From contig NZ_CP107964.1 in assembly GCF_041434935.1 (NCBI RefSeq), positions 2,542,001-2,606,000 on the forward strand: 64,000 nt of DNA, given 5' to 3'. Below are positions 54,888 through 63,679 of the stretch, in pieces. This DNA comes from Kitasatospora sp. NBC_00374 (GTDB taxonomy: Bacteria > Actinomycetota > Actinomycetes > Streptomycetales > Streptomycetaceae). Both the position numbers and the translations under genes were made by a program. Under the pieces are notes generated by a model that saw only the letters and a list, made by a program, of their open reading frames with translations, made no database searches and was not told the DNA's origin. The first letter of the stretch is position 1. Each line of letters starts with the position of its first letter.

Positions 54888-54922
54888 AGACGAACGACGG
54901 CCGCCCCTCGGGGCGGCCGTCG
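54844..54922 (+). promoter_or_regulatory. trp attenuator: pause hairpin and terminator
   Basis: The first hairpin pairs GTGGACC with GGTCCAC (54844-54869) with an inner GACCC/GGGT stem, overlapping the Trp codons. The terminator hairpin is a perfect 13-pair stem CGACGGCCGCCCC/GGGGCGGCCGTCG at 54895-54922. The 3' arm of the first can re-pair with intervening sequence when the ribosome stalls. trpEG starts 84 bases after the terminator. Confidence 0.85.
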
Positions 54923-55005
54923 GCACATCGAGAGTCGGACGGCCCTCCCGGACAGCGGACCGGAGCACAGCTCCCCGCCCACCTTCCCGGAAGGAAGCCG
55001 CACTC

Positions 55006-56952
55006 GTGACCACCAGTCCCGCCGCCGCAGCCCTGCTCGCCCGTCTCACCGCACCGGGCGCACCGGCCTTCGCCCTGCTCCACCGCCGCACCCCGCGCCT
55101 GGCCCCCGGCACCGTCGAGGTGCTGCTGGGCACCGTCGGCTCGTACGACACGCTGGCCGAGCTCCCGGTCCGCACGGGACTGCCCGCCGCCGGCCCCCGG
55201 CACGACCTGCTGGCCCTCGTCCCCTACCGGCAGATCCGCGAGCGCGGCTTCGAGGCCCACGACGACGACACGCCGCTGCAGGCCCTCGCCGTCGAGGAGC
55301 AGTACGCCCTCGGGCTGGACGCCCTGCTGGCGGCGCTGCCGCGGGAGGCGGCCGAGGTGCGCGACGGCGGCTTCGACATCGACGACGACGAGTACGCCGG
55401 GATCGTCCGCCGGGTGATCGAGGACGAGATCGGCAACGGCGAGGGCGCCAACTTCGTCATCCGCCGCGACTTCCGCGGCACCCTGGACGGCTTCACCACC
55501 GCCACCGCGCTCGGCCTGTTCCGGCGGCTGCTGGAGCAGGAGCAGGGCGCCTACTGGACGTTCCTGGTGCACACCGGCGACCGGGTCCTGGTCGGCGCCT
55601 CCCCCGAGGTCCACGTCCGGCAGTCCGGCGGCACCGTGGTGATGAACCCGATCTCCGGGACCTACCGCTACCCGGCCGCCGGCTCCGACATCGACTCGCT
55701 GCTCGCCTTCCTGCACGACCCCAAGGAGCTGGAGGAGCTCACCATGGTGGTCGACGAGGAGCTCAAGATGATGTGCACCGTCGGCGACCTCGGCGGCCAG
55801 GTCCTCGGCCCCCGGCTCAAGGAGATGGCCCACCTCGCCCACACCGAGTACGAGCTGCGCGGGCGCACCTCGCTGGACGTGCGGGAGGTGCTCAGGGAGA
55901 CCATGTTCGCCGCCACCGTCACGGGCAGCCCGGTGCAGAACGCGACCCGGGTGATCAAGCGCTACGAGCGCAGCGGCCGCGGCTACTACTCCGGCGCGCT
56001 GGCCCTGATCGGCCGCGGCGCCAGCGGCGGCCAGCAGCTGGACTCGCCGATCTGCATCCGGACGGCCGACATCGACCCCGCCACCGGCGAACTGGTCGTC
56101 CGGGTCGGCGCCACCCTGGTACGCCATTCCGACCCGTACTCCGAGGTCGCCGAGACGCACGCCAAGGCCGCCGGAGTCCTGGCAGCGATCGGCGCCCGCC
56201 CGGCGCCCGCCCGCCGTCCCGGCGAGGGCGGCGGCCCCCGGCTCGCCGACGACCACCGGGTGCAGGCCGCGCTCGACGCGCGCCGGGCCGGCCTCGCCCC
56301 GTTCTGGCTGCGGATGCAGCAGCCGGCCCGGCCGGCGGCGGGCCCGGACACCCTGGTGGTGGACGGCGAGGACACCTTCACCTCGATGCTGGCCCACCTG
56401 CTCGGCTCGCTCGGCCACCGGGTCACCGTGCTCCGGTACGACACCCCCGGCCTGCGCGACCTCGCGGCGGCCCACACCGGCCCGCTGGTCCTCGGCCCCG
56501 GCCCCGGCGACCCGGGCGACCCGCACGACGCCAAGATGGCACTGCTGCGCCCGATCGCCGCCGACGCCCTCACCGCGGCCCGCACCGGCGCCCGGTCCGC
56601 TCCGCTGCTCGCCGTCTGCCTCAGCCACCAGCTGGTCGCCCACCGGCTCGGCCTGCCGCTGGCGCGCAAGCACGTCCCGTACCAGGGCGCCCAGGAGACC
56701 GTCGACCTGTTCGGCACCCGCCGGACCGTCGGCTTCTACAACGCCTTCACCGCCCGCTGCACCGACGCCGACAGCGCCCGCCTGGCCGCCGACGGCGTCG
56801 AGGTCTCCCGCGACCCGGTCACCGGCGACGTGCACGCCCTGCGCGGACCGGGCTTCGCGACGCTGCAGTTCCACCCCGAGTCGGTGCTCACCCGCGAGGG
56901 CGTCGACATCGTCGCGGGCCTGCTGCGGACGGCCAGCCCGGTGGCCGGCTGA
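55006..56952 (+). CDS. Fused anthranilate synthase TrpE-TrpG
   Basis: A 648-residue fusion. Residues about 1-420 are the chorismate-using TrpE part: 'VVMNPISGTYRYP', 'DEELKMMCTVGDLGGQVL', 'VTGSPVQNATRVI', 'YYSGALALIGRG'. Residues about 445-648 are a glutamine amidotransferase: 'VVDGEDTFTSMLAHLL', 'LVLGPGPGDPGDP', nucleophile Cys in 'LLAVCLSHQLVAHRL', and 'LQFHPESVLT'. It makes anthranilate from chorismate with in-house ammonia. The upstream leader with three Trp codons shows it serves tryptophan synthesis rather than only a secondary pathway, though fused forms also occur in phenazine clusters. GTG start. Confidence 0.95.
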   Translation: MTTSPAAAALLARLTAPGAPAFALLHRRTPRLAPGTVEVLLGTVGSYDTLAELPVRTGLPAAGPRHDLLALVPYRQIRERGFEAHDDDTPLQALAVEEQYALGLDALLAALPREAAEVRDGGFDIDDDEYAGIVRRVIEDEIGNGEGANFVIRRDFRGTLDGFTTATALGLFRRLLEQEQGAYWTFLVHTGDRVLVGASPEVHVRQSGGTVVMNPISGTYRYPAAGSDIDSLLAFLHDPKELEELTMVVDEELKMMCTVGDLGGQVLGPRLKEMAHLAHTEYELRGRTSLDVREVLRETMFAATVTGSPVQNATRVIKRYERSGRGYYSGALALIGRGASGGQQLDSPICIRTADIDPATGELVVRVGATLVRHSDPYSEVAETHAKAAGVLAAIGARPAPARRPGEGGGPRLADDHRVQAALDARRAGLAPFWLRMQQPARPAAGPDTLVVDGEDTFTSMLAHLLGSLGHRVTVLRYDTPGLRDLAAAHTGPLVLGPGPGDPGDPHDAKMALLRPIAADALTAARTGARSAPLLAVCLSHQLVAHRLGLPLARKHVPYQGAQETVDLFGTRRTVGFYNAFTARCTDADSARLAADGVEVSRDPVTGDVHALRGPGFATLQFHPESVLTREGVDIVAGLLRTASPVAG

Positions 56953-57081
56953 CGGCCGGTCACACCCGTGCCGGGGGCGGCCCCTGCGGATCGCACCCGG
57001 CCCGGCACACCCCTGGCAGGTCCACCGGCGACAGGGCGGTCGGCGCAGGCCTGCCCGGGGCTCGCCACGGCGAACGGCGGC

Positions 57082-57747
57082 TCAGCGCAGGTCGTCGTCC
57101 AGGCCCTGCTCGATGGCGTAGCGGACCAGTTCGACCCGGTTGTGCAGCTGGAGCTTGCCCAGGGTGTTCTGGACGTGGTTCTGGACCGTGCGGTGCGAGA
57201 GCACGAGGCGCTCGGCGATCTGGCGGTACGACAATCCCTTGGCCACCAGCCGGAGCACCTCGGTCTCCCGGGCGGTCAGCTGCGGGGCGGCGGGCGAGGC
57301 CGGGGCGGCCGGCTCGGTGGCCAGGCGGCGGAACTCGCCGAGCACCAGGCCGGCCAGGCCCGGGGTGAAGACCGGGTCACCGGCGGCCGTGCGGCGGACG
57401 GCGTCGATCAGCTCCTCCCGGCCGGCCGACTTCACCAGGTACCCGGTGGCGCCGGACTTCACCGCCTCCAGCACGTCGGCGTGCTCGCCGCTGGCGGAGA
57501 GCACCAGCACCCGCACGGTCGGGTCGTGCCGGACGACCTCCCGGCACACCTCGACCCCCGGCAGGCTGGGCAGGTTGAGGTCGAGGACGACGACCTGCGG
57601 CATCGCGGCCCGCGCCCGCCGGACGGCCTCGTCGCCGTCGCCGGCGGTGGCCACCACGTCGAAGCCCGCCTCGGCGAGATCCCGGGAGACCGCCTCCCGC
57701 CACATCGGGTGGTCGTCGACGACCATCACCCGCACCTGATCCGACAT
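57082..57747 (-). CDS. LuxR/NarL-family response regulator (MacR-like)
   Basis: A 221-residue response regulator. The receiver has 'VMVVDDHPMWREAV', the phospho-Asp in 'VVVLDLNLPSLPG', and 'GYLVKSAGREEL'. The C-terminal LuxR HTH is 'LTARETEVLRLVAKGLSYRQ' and 'HRTVQNHVQNTLGKL'. The start overlaps the kinase stop (TGATG), so the two are one operon. Position after trpEG and the kinase type match MacR of S. coelicolor, which controls morphology and actinorhodin production. Confidence 0.9.
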   Translation of the reverse strand: MSDQVRVMVVDDHPMWREAVSRDLAEAGFDVVATAGDGDEAVRRARAAMPQVVVLDLNLPSLPGVEVCREVVRHDPTVRVLVLSASGEHADVLEAVKSGATGYLVKSAGREELIDAVRRTAAGDPVFTPGLAGLVLGEFRRLATEPAAPASPAAPQLTARETEVLRLVAKGLSYRQIAERLVLSHRTVQNHVQNTLGKLQLHNRVELVRYAIEQGLDDDLR

Positions 57748-58976
57748 CAGTTCCCCTTCCTGGGCACCCGGAGTTCCACCTCGACGCCCTCCCCCGGTAC
57801 CGCGTACAGCTCCGCGCTGCCGCCCAGGTCGACCAGCCGGCCGCGGATCGACTGCGAGACGCCGAGCCGGCCGGCCCGCTCCGCCTCGCCGAGCCGCCCG
57901 GCCGGGAAGCCCGGCCCGTCGTCGCGGATCGAGACGGTGACCGCCTCGGGCTCGTCCTCGACCAGGATCCAGGCCCGCGCCTGCGGGCCGGCGTGCTTGC
58001 GCACGTTGTCGACGGCGGCGCCGACCGCGGCGGCGAGCTCCCCGGCGACCTGGCCGGGCAGCAGCACCTCCGTCCCGGGCGCCGAGACCGTGATCCGCTC
58101 GTCGGCGTGGACCGTGAGCAGGGGGCGCAGGTCCTGGCGGGCGTTGGCGCCGGTGGCCCGGGCGGGCAGCGGGCCGCCGGTCATCAGGGCGCGCAGGGCG
58201 CGCTCCTGCTCCCCGGCCAGCCGGCCCAGGTCCGCGAGGTCCTCGCCGCCGCGGCGCTGGACCATGGCCAGCACCTGGAGCACCCCGTCGTGGATGTCCC
58301 GGGAGAGCCGCTCGCGCTCCCGGGTGGCCGCCTCGACCTGGAGGGCCCGGGTCAGCACCGCCTCGCTGGCGCGGGCGAGTTCGATCACGTAGCCGATGGC
58401 GCAGCCGGCCATCAGCAGCAGCACGATGTTGTGCAGGTTGTCCGGCGTGATGCCGCCGTGGCCGCCGATGTTGGCGATCCCGATCAGGGTGGCGGCGAAC
58501 GCGGCGGCCTTCCAGCCGCCCTTGCAGGCGAAGCCGAGCACGGTGCCGCAGGCCCAGATCGTCGGCAGGGTGAGCGCGCCGGCCCGGATCCGCTCCGGGC
58601 TGTCGATGATGCCGCTCATCACCACACCGGTGACGGTCATCGCCAGGTCCGTCCCGAGCACCGCCCAGGTGCAGCGCAGCGGGTTGGCGAAGGCCCGGGT
58701 GGTGGCGAGCGTCCACAGGGTGAGCGCGCCGAGGTAGATCCAGCCGGAGACCGGGTGCAGGAAGCCGAGGTAGGCGTTGGAGTAGCGGACGATCGCGTAC
58801 CCCAGGGCCAGCATCCGGAAGTAGGAGATCGCCCGCCACAGCGGCAGCTCCACCGACATCCCGCCGGCCCCGAGGCTGCCGCGCAGCGGCGCGGTCAGGG
58901 CGCGGGCGACGTCGACCGGGCCCGCGCCGGCAGTGGTCCGGGCGTGGGCCAGGTCGGTGGAGCCGTGCTCCGTCAT
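57747..58976 (-). CDS. Sensor histidine kinase, MacS-like
   Basis: A 409-residue kinase with five to six membrane helices (about 45-215), then the dimerisation region 'ERERLSRDIHDGVLQVLAMV' with phospho-accepting His, and a HATPase domain with 'AAVDNVRKHAG' (N box) and 'IRDDGPGFP' (G1). The layout is that of the MacS/PspC-less NarL-type family found next to LuxR regulators in streptomycetes. The sensing part is embedded in the membrane with almost no extracytoplasmic loop, so it may sense membrane state. The ATG at 58976 lies 100 bases from the next gene on the left strand. Confidence 0.88.
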   Translation of the reverse strand: MTEHGSTDLAHARTTAGAGPVDVARALTAPLRGSLGAGGMSVELPLWRAISYFRMLALGYAIVRYSNAYLGFLHPVSGWIYLGALTLWTLATTRAFANPLRCTWAVLGTDLAMTVTGVVMSGIIDSPERIRAGALTLPTIWACGTVLGFACKGGWKAAAFAATLIGIANIGGHGGITPDNLHNIVLLLMAGCAIGYVIELARASEAVLTRALQVEAATRERERLSRDIHDGVLQVLAMVQRRGGEDLADLGRLAGEQERALRALMTGGPLPARATGANARQDLRPLLTVHADERITVSAPGTEVLLPGQVAGELAAAVGAAVDNVRKHAGPQARAWILVEDEPEAVTVSIRDDGPGFPAGRLGEAERAGRLGVSQSIRGRLVDLGGSAELYAVPGEGVEVELRVPRKGN

Positions 58977-59000
58977 CAGCTCCCCCTCGGCTGCTCCGGG

Positions 59001-59876
59001 CTACTTCTCCCCGGAGTCGTCCTGCTTCTCGGTCGCGGCGGCGGACTCGGCAGCGGACTCGGCAGCGGCAGCCTCGGCGGCGGCCTTCTCGGCCTCCTGC
59101 TGGGCTTCCTTCTCGGCCTTCTGGGCCGCCTTCTGCTCGGCGGCCTCGGCCTTCTGGACGGCCTTGCGCTCGGCGTCCGCGCGCTTCTTGTCCTCGGTGA
59201 TCTGCCGCTTGGCCGCCGTCGCGTAGATGTCGACGTACTCCTGGCCGGACAGCCGCATGATCTCGTACATCACCTCGTCCGTCACCGAGCGGAGGATGAA
59301 GCGGTCGTTCTCCATGCCCTGGTAGCGGGAGAAGTCCAGTGGACGGCCGATCCTGATGCCGGGGCGGATGCCGAAGTTGGGCACCACCTGGCCGGGCGGC
59401 TGCACCTTCTCGGTGTTGATCATCGCGACCGGGATCACCGGGGCGCCGGTGGCCAGCGCGACCCGTGCCAGGCCGCCGACCTTGCCGCGGTACAGCTTGC
59501 CGTCGGGCGAGCGGGTGCCCTCCGGGTAGACCCCGAAGACCTCACCGCGCTCGATCACGGCGATACCGCTGCGGATCGCGGCCTCACCGGCGCCGCGGGC
59601 GCCGGAGCGGTCCACCGGGAGCTGGCCGACGCCCTTGAAGAAGGCGGCGGTCAGCCGGCCCTTGAGCCCCGGGGTGGTGAAGTACTCGGCCTTCGCGATG
59701 AAGGTGACCCGGCGTTTGAGCAGCGCGGGCAGGAAGAACGAGTCGGAGAAGGACAGGTGGTTGCTCGCGAGGATCGCGGGCCCCTCGTCGGGGATGTTCT
59801 CCTCGCCCTCCATCCAGGGCCGGAAGAAGATCCGCAGCAGCGGTGCGACGATCATCTTCATCAGTCGGTAGAACAA
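59001..59876 (-). CDS. 1-acylglycerol-3-phosphate acyltransferase (PlsC family)
   Basis: A 291-residue acyltransferase. 'ILASNHLSFSDSFFLP' is the catalytic HxxxxD motif, 'VFGVYPEGTRSPDGKLYRGK' the glycerol-phosphate-binding block, and 'VIPVAMINTE' follows. It makes phosphatidic acid at the membrane. The last 70 residues are an Ala/Glu/Lys-rich helix with many 'EAEKAAAEA'-like units, an unusual charged tail. The TTG start at 59876 has GGAGG seven bases upstream; an ATG five codons later is possible. Confidence 0.93.
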   Translation of the reverse strand: MFYRLMKMIVAPLLRIFFRPWMEGEENIPDEGPAILASNHLSFSDSFFLPALLKRRVTFIAKAEYFTTPGLKGRLTAAFFKGVGQLPVDRSGARGAGEAAIRSGIAVIERGEVFGVYPEGTRSPDGKLYRGKVGGLARVALATGAPVIPVAMINTEKVQPPGQVVPNFGIRPGIRIGRPLDFSRYQGMENDRFILRSVTDEVMYEIMRLSGQEYVDIYATAAKRQITEDKKRADAERKAVQKAEAAEQKAAQKAEKEAQQEAEKAAAEAAAAESAAESAAATEKQDDSGEK

Positions 59877-60041
59877 CCCGGGCCTCCTGTTATGCGGACC
59901 GGTCGATCCTAATGCCCACGACCCTCGGCTCCGTACCGGCGGGGCCGTCCCGGCCCGCGGGCGGCACGCCCTGTACGGGGCCGCGCCGGGCGTGGGACGA
60001 TGCGGCCGACCCCGTCCCACTGCCCACGGAGGAGCCTTCCG

Positions 60042-60821
60042 ATGCCGCCACTGCCCGGTGCCGAACCCTTCCGCCACCAGGGCGGACCGGTCGGCGTCCT
60101 GCTCGTCCACGGCTTCACCGGCTCGCCGCAGTCGCTGCGCCCCTGGGCCGACCACCTGGCCGCAGCCGGTCTGACCGTGTCCCTCCCGCTGCTGCCGGGC
60201 CACGGCACCCGCTGGCAGGACATGCAGCTCACCCGCTGGGAGGACTGGTACGCGGAGGTCGACCGGGAGCTGCGCACCCTGCTCGAACAGTGCGAGCAGG
60301 TCTTCGTCTTCGCGCTGTCGATGGGCGGCTCGTTGGCCCTTCGGCTGGCCTCCCGGCACCGCGGGGCGGTCTCCGGACTGGTGCTCGTCAACCCGTCCGT
60401 CCGGTCGGACAACCCCGCGAGTGTGCTGTTGCCGGTACTGCGCCACCTCGTTCCGAGCCTGCCGGGGGTGGCCAACGACATCGCCCTGGAGGGTTCGACC
60501 GAGCTCGGCTACGACCGGACCCCGCTGCATGCCGCCTGGTCGCTGTCGCGGCTGTGGAAGGACGTGCAGGCGGTGCTGCCGGAAATAGATCAGCCGGTGC
60601 TGTTGCTGCACAGCCCGCAGGACCACGTGGTCTCGCCGGCCAACTCGGAACTGGTACTCGCCCGGATATCCTCGACCGATGTGACCGAGCTGCTTCTTGA
60701 ACGCAGCTACCACGTGGCGACATTGGACCACGACGCCGGGCTGATCTTCGAGGCGAGCCTCGACTTCGTCCGGCGCCTGGCGCCGGTGACGACCGTCGAT
60801 GCCGACAACCACTCGGGCTGA
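60042..60821 (+). CDS. Alpha/beta hydrolase (carboxylesterase/monoacylglycerol lipase type)
   Basis: A 259-residue serine hydrolase. The oxyanion region is 'VLLVHGFTGSPQSL', nucleophile elbow 'FALSMGGSLALRLAS', Asp in 'LLLHSPQDHVVSP' and His in 'ERSYHVATLDHD'. It resembles Est30/YvaK-type carboxylesterases. No signal peptide. Being next to a PlsC acyltransferase (divergent), a role in lipid turnover is plausible. ATG with GGAGGAG upstream. Confidence 0.92.
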   Translation: MPPLPGAEPFRHQGGPVGVLLVHGFTGSPQSLRPWADHLAAAGLTVSLPLLPGHGTRWQDMQLTRWEDWYAEVDRELRTLLEQCEQVFVFALSMGGSLALRLASRHRGAVSGLVLVNPSVRSDNPASVLLPVLRHLVPSLPGVANDIALEGSTELGYDRTPLHAAWSLSRLWKDVQAVLPEIDQPVLLLHSPQDHVVSPANSELVLARISSTDVTELLLERSYHVATLDHDAGLIFEASLDFVRRLAPVTTVDADNHSG

Positions 60822-60831
60822 AGGGCCGGCA

Positions 60832-61431
60832 GTGCACGAGACCAACAAGGCGGGCGGCGACGAGGAGCTGCCCCAGGGCGGCTCCGCGAGCGAGCCCGCC
60901 GACCAGGCCGACACGGCCGAGGCCACCGACGCGCCCGCGCGCCGTCCGGCCGGCGGCAGCCAGGCCGAGCAGGACGCGATCTTCGCCGCCCTGGTCGCCC
61001 AGTTCGACGACCCGGTGGACCTCACCGACCCCCAGTGGCCCGAGATCGAGAACCTGCGGGCCACCAAGGAGAGTGCGGCGCCCGGCGGCGACCCGGCCCT
61101 GGCCGACCTCGCGCCGCGGCCGCGCCCCCGCGGCGGCGGGCCGGGCCCGCGCGACTACGTGGCCGCGGAGGACCAGGACGAGGGCCACTTCGTCCCCCCG
61201 GAGCCGCCGCCGCTGCCTCCGGCCGACACCACGGCCAGGTTCGCCTGGCTCGCCGTCCTCGGCGGGCCGGCCCTGCTGCTGTTCGACGCGCTGGTCTGGC
61301 GCGAGGTCTCCGGCTGGCCGGCCTGGGTGGGGGTCTCCGCCTTCCTGGGCGGCTTCGCCACCCTGGTGGCCCGGATGAAGGCCGGCGACGACGACGAGCC
61401 GGAAGACCCGAACGGCGGCGCGGTCGTCTGA
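60832..61431 (+). CDS. Conserved actinobacterial membrane protein, function unknown
   Basis: A 199-residue protein. An acidic N-terminal half ends in 'DPVDLTDPQWPEIENL' and a Pro/Arg-rich stretch; two membrane segments ('FAWLAVLGGPALLLFDALV' and 'WVGVSAFLGGFATLVARM') follow, then an acidic tail. The pattern (cytoplasmic linker, two helices) occurs next to this esterase in streptomycetes. GTG start with GAAGGG upstream, 10 bases after the esterase stop, so they form an operon. Confidence 0.8.
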   Translation: MHETNKAGGDEELPQGGSASEPADQADTAEATDAPARRPAGGSQAEQDAIFAALVAQFDDPVDLTDPQWPEIENLRATKESAAPGGDPALADLAPRPRPRGGGPGPRDYVAAEDQDEGHFVPPEPPPLPPADTTARFAWLAVLGGPALLLFDALVWREVSGWPAWVGVSAFLGGFATLVARMKAGDDDEPEDPNGGAVV

Positions 61432-61438
61432 GGCGGGC

Positions 61439-62605
61439 TCAGGCGCCGGGCAGGACGGTACGGAGCCCGGGTCGGCGGTACCCGGAGATCTTGGCCAGGG
61501 CGAACACGACGGCCGCCGCACAGGTCACCGCCGCCCAGGCCGGCAGCAGCAGGGCGGCCGGCAGCAGCGCGCCCAGGGTGAGCACCACGCAGGGCCCGTA
61601 CCAGCGCAGCACCGTCCGGACGCCGTCGCCGTAGCGCAGGGCGATGGCGGCGTTGGCGGTGTAGAAGGCGAGGACTCCGCCGCACAGCGCCCAGCAGGAG
61701 CCGGACGGCAGGTGGTGGTCCGGCTCCGCGACGGCGGTGCCGAGCGCGGCGGCGATCACCGTGATGCCGGAGACCAGCACGAACGGCAGGTACATCACGG
61801 TGTCGCGGATCGCGCGGGTGGCGCCGCCCGCCTGGGCCCGGTCCAGCCCCTGGGCGGCATGGGCGGTGCCCCAGAGGAAGAAGATCATCGCCAGTTCGGC
61901 GACCACCACGAAACCGGCCAGCGCGGCGCCGGCGGAGGCGGCGGTGAAGTGGTCGGCCAGGGTGGCCACCACCGTGAACACGCTCTCGCCGAGCACGATC
62001 ACCACGAACAGGCCGATCCGCTCGACCAGGTGCTCGGTGGAGAGCCGGCTGTAGAACTCCTCGGTGAGCCCCGTCCGCACCGCCAGCAGCACCACCTCCA
62101 GCGCGATCGCCACCCCCCAGAGCACGAACCGCCCCGGGTTCGGCACCGCGGCCGACACCGCCCACAGCACGGCCGGCACCAGGGCGTAGCCCAGCGGCCG
62201 CCACCGTGGCAGCGGGTCGTCGCTGCGCCGGGCCCGGTCGAACCAGATCAGGAAGAACATCAGCCGCACCCAGGCCGCGCCCAGCGCGTACGCCCAGGCC
62301 CGGTCGCCGAGCCCGTCCGGCGCGGCCGCCGCCATCAGCCCGAGCGCCGGCATCGCCGCGAGCAGCATCGCCTGCACCCCCGGCCGGGCCGAGCCGAACA
62401 CGTTGACCGTCACCATCAGGTTGACCCACGCCCACCAGGCCGGGAAGAACAGCACGAGGAAGGTCCCGAAGTCCCCCGCGTCCGGATCCCCGTGCAGGTC
62501 GCGCGCCAGCACGCTGACCGTGACCACGAACACCAGGTCGAAGAACAGCTCGAACCAGCCCGCCCGGTGCTCCTCCGAAGCCACTGCCGCCGTCGTCTCG
62601 CTCAC
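61439..62605 (-). CDS. LtrA-family membrane protein (low temperature requirement A)
   Basis: A 388-residue polytopic protein with ten or more membrane segments. The start 'AGWFELFFDLVFVVTVSVLARDL' is the LtrA signature, and 'ERIGLFVVIVLGESVFTVVATL' (split) is the second conserved block. LtrA was named for a Listeria mutant that fails in the cold; biochemical role unknown. It converges on the preceding gene with 7 bases between stops. Confidence 0.92.
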   Translation of the reverse strand: MSETTAAVASEEHRAGWFELFFDLVFVVTVSVLARDLHGDPDAGDFGTFLVLFFPAWWAWVNLMVTVNVFGSARPGVQAMLLAAMPALGLMAAAAPDGLGDRAWAYALGAAWVRLMFFLIWFDRARRSDDPLPRWRPLGYALVPAVLWAVSAAVPNPGRFVLWGVAIALEVVLLAVRTGLTEEFYSRLSTEHLVERIGLFVVIVLGESVFTVVATLADHFTAASAGAALAGFVVVAELAMIFFLWGTAHAAQGLDRAQAGGATRAIRDTVMYLPFVLVSGITVIAAALGTAVAEPDHHLPSGSCWALCGGVLAFYTANAAIALRYGDGVRTVLRWYGPCVVLTLGALLPAALLLPAWAAVTCAAAVVFALAKISGYRRPGLRTVLPGA

Positions 62606-62725
62606 GCCCCCACTGTGCGCGGCCCCGCACCCCGCCCGCGGCCCGGCTCGCCGGGGAGCAGCCGGATCGGAAGGCTCCTAGGCTGGACGGTGGAACACCC
62701 CGCCGGACCCTGGAGGCGGTGCGCC

Positions 62726-63679
62726 ATGCACGCCGCTCGCTCCGCCTGCATCGGCTTACTGAGCGCGGCCATCGGCCTGACGGCGGCGGCCGGTTGCGGC
62801 TCGCCGGAGATCACCACGGCACCGATCTCCCCGGTGTCGTCCACCGGGTCGGCCTCCGCCGCCACGGCCGCGACGCCGCGGGCAGGGGTCGGCGACACCC
62901 TGGAACTGGCCGGTTCACAGGCCGGAGAGCGGATGGCCGTGACGGTGACCCAGGTGGTCGACCCGGCCTTCCCGTCGACCGGGTTCGACTCGCCCAGCCC
63001 GGGCGACCGCCTGGTGGCGGTGCAGTTCCGGCTCAGCAACACCGGGACGGCGCCGTACTCGGACTCCCCTTCCAACGGCGCCCAGGTGATCGACTCCACC
63101 GGACAGGGCTTCAACGCCGTCATCGCCGGTACCAGCACCGCCGGGCCCGCGTTCCCGGCCGGGGTCCGGGTCGCACCCGGCGAGAGCGCGCTCGGCTTTA
63201 TCACCTTCGACATCCCGGCCCGATCTGCGGTCGCGAAGGTGCAGTTCACCCTGGAGTCGGGCTTCGCCGCCCAGACCGGCCAGTGGACGGTCACCGGCGC
63301 ACCTGGCTCGCCCCGGACACCCGGGGCACCGACCACCCCCGGCTCCGCGCGCACGCCCGGAACGCCGGCCACCCCGACCGCCACCCCGACCGTCTCCACC
63401 GCAGCTCCCGCCCAGGTGGTGCTGGACTACGTCGCGGCCATCAACTCCCATGACTACGCCCGCGCCTGGGCGCTCGGCGGACGCAACCTCGGCGGCAGCT
63501 ACCAGAGCTTCGTGGCGGGCTTCGCCGACACCGCCCACGACACCGTCACCATCACGAGCGTGCGAGGCAACACCGTCGGCGTGGTGCTCGACGCCCTCCA
63601 GAACGACGGCAGCCACCGCTTCTACTCCGGCACCTACACCGTGGTCAACGGCGTGATCACCGGCGCGGCGATCCGCTAG
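62726..63679 (+). CDS. Lipoprotein with DUF4352-like domain
   Basis: A 317-residue exported protein. The signal 'CIGLLSAAIGLTAAAGC' (split here) ends in a lipobox TAAAGC, so Cys24 should be lipidated. Residues about 55-190 resemble the immunoglobulin-like DUF4352 ('PGDRLVAVQFRLSNTGTAPY', 'FNAVIAGTSTAGPAFPAG'). A Pro/Thr-rich linker (about 195-230) leads to a C-terminal region of about 75 residues that may be NTF2-like. Function unknown. ATG with GGAGG upstream. It overlaps the 3' end of the next gene by 4 bases on the opposite strand. Confidence 0.82.
   Translation: MHAARSACIGLLSAAIGLTAAAGCGSPEITTAPISPVSSTGSASAATAATPRAGVGDTLELAGSQAGERMAVTVTQVVDPAFPSTGFDSPSPGDRLVAVQFRLSNTGTAPYSDSPSNGAQVIDSTGQGFNAVIAGTSTAGPAFPAGVRVAPGESALGFITFDIPARSAVAKVQFTLESGFAAQTGQWTVTGAPGSPRTPGAPTTPGSARTPGTPATPTATPTVSTAAPAQVVLDYVAAINSHDYARAWALGGRNLGGSYQSFVAGFADTAHDTVTITSVRGNTVGVVLDALQNDGSHRFYSGTYTVVNGVITGAAIR

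Noticed and set aside
55006..56952. Phenazine-type PhzE in a secondary cluster
   Set aside because: The trp leader with three Trp codons and the core-genome position point to tryptophan synthesis; no other phz genes are seen.
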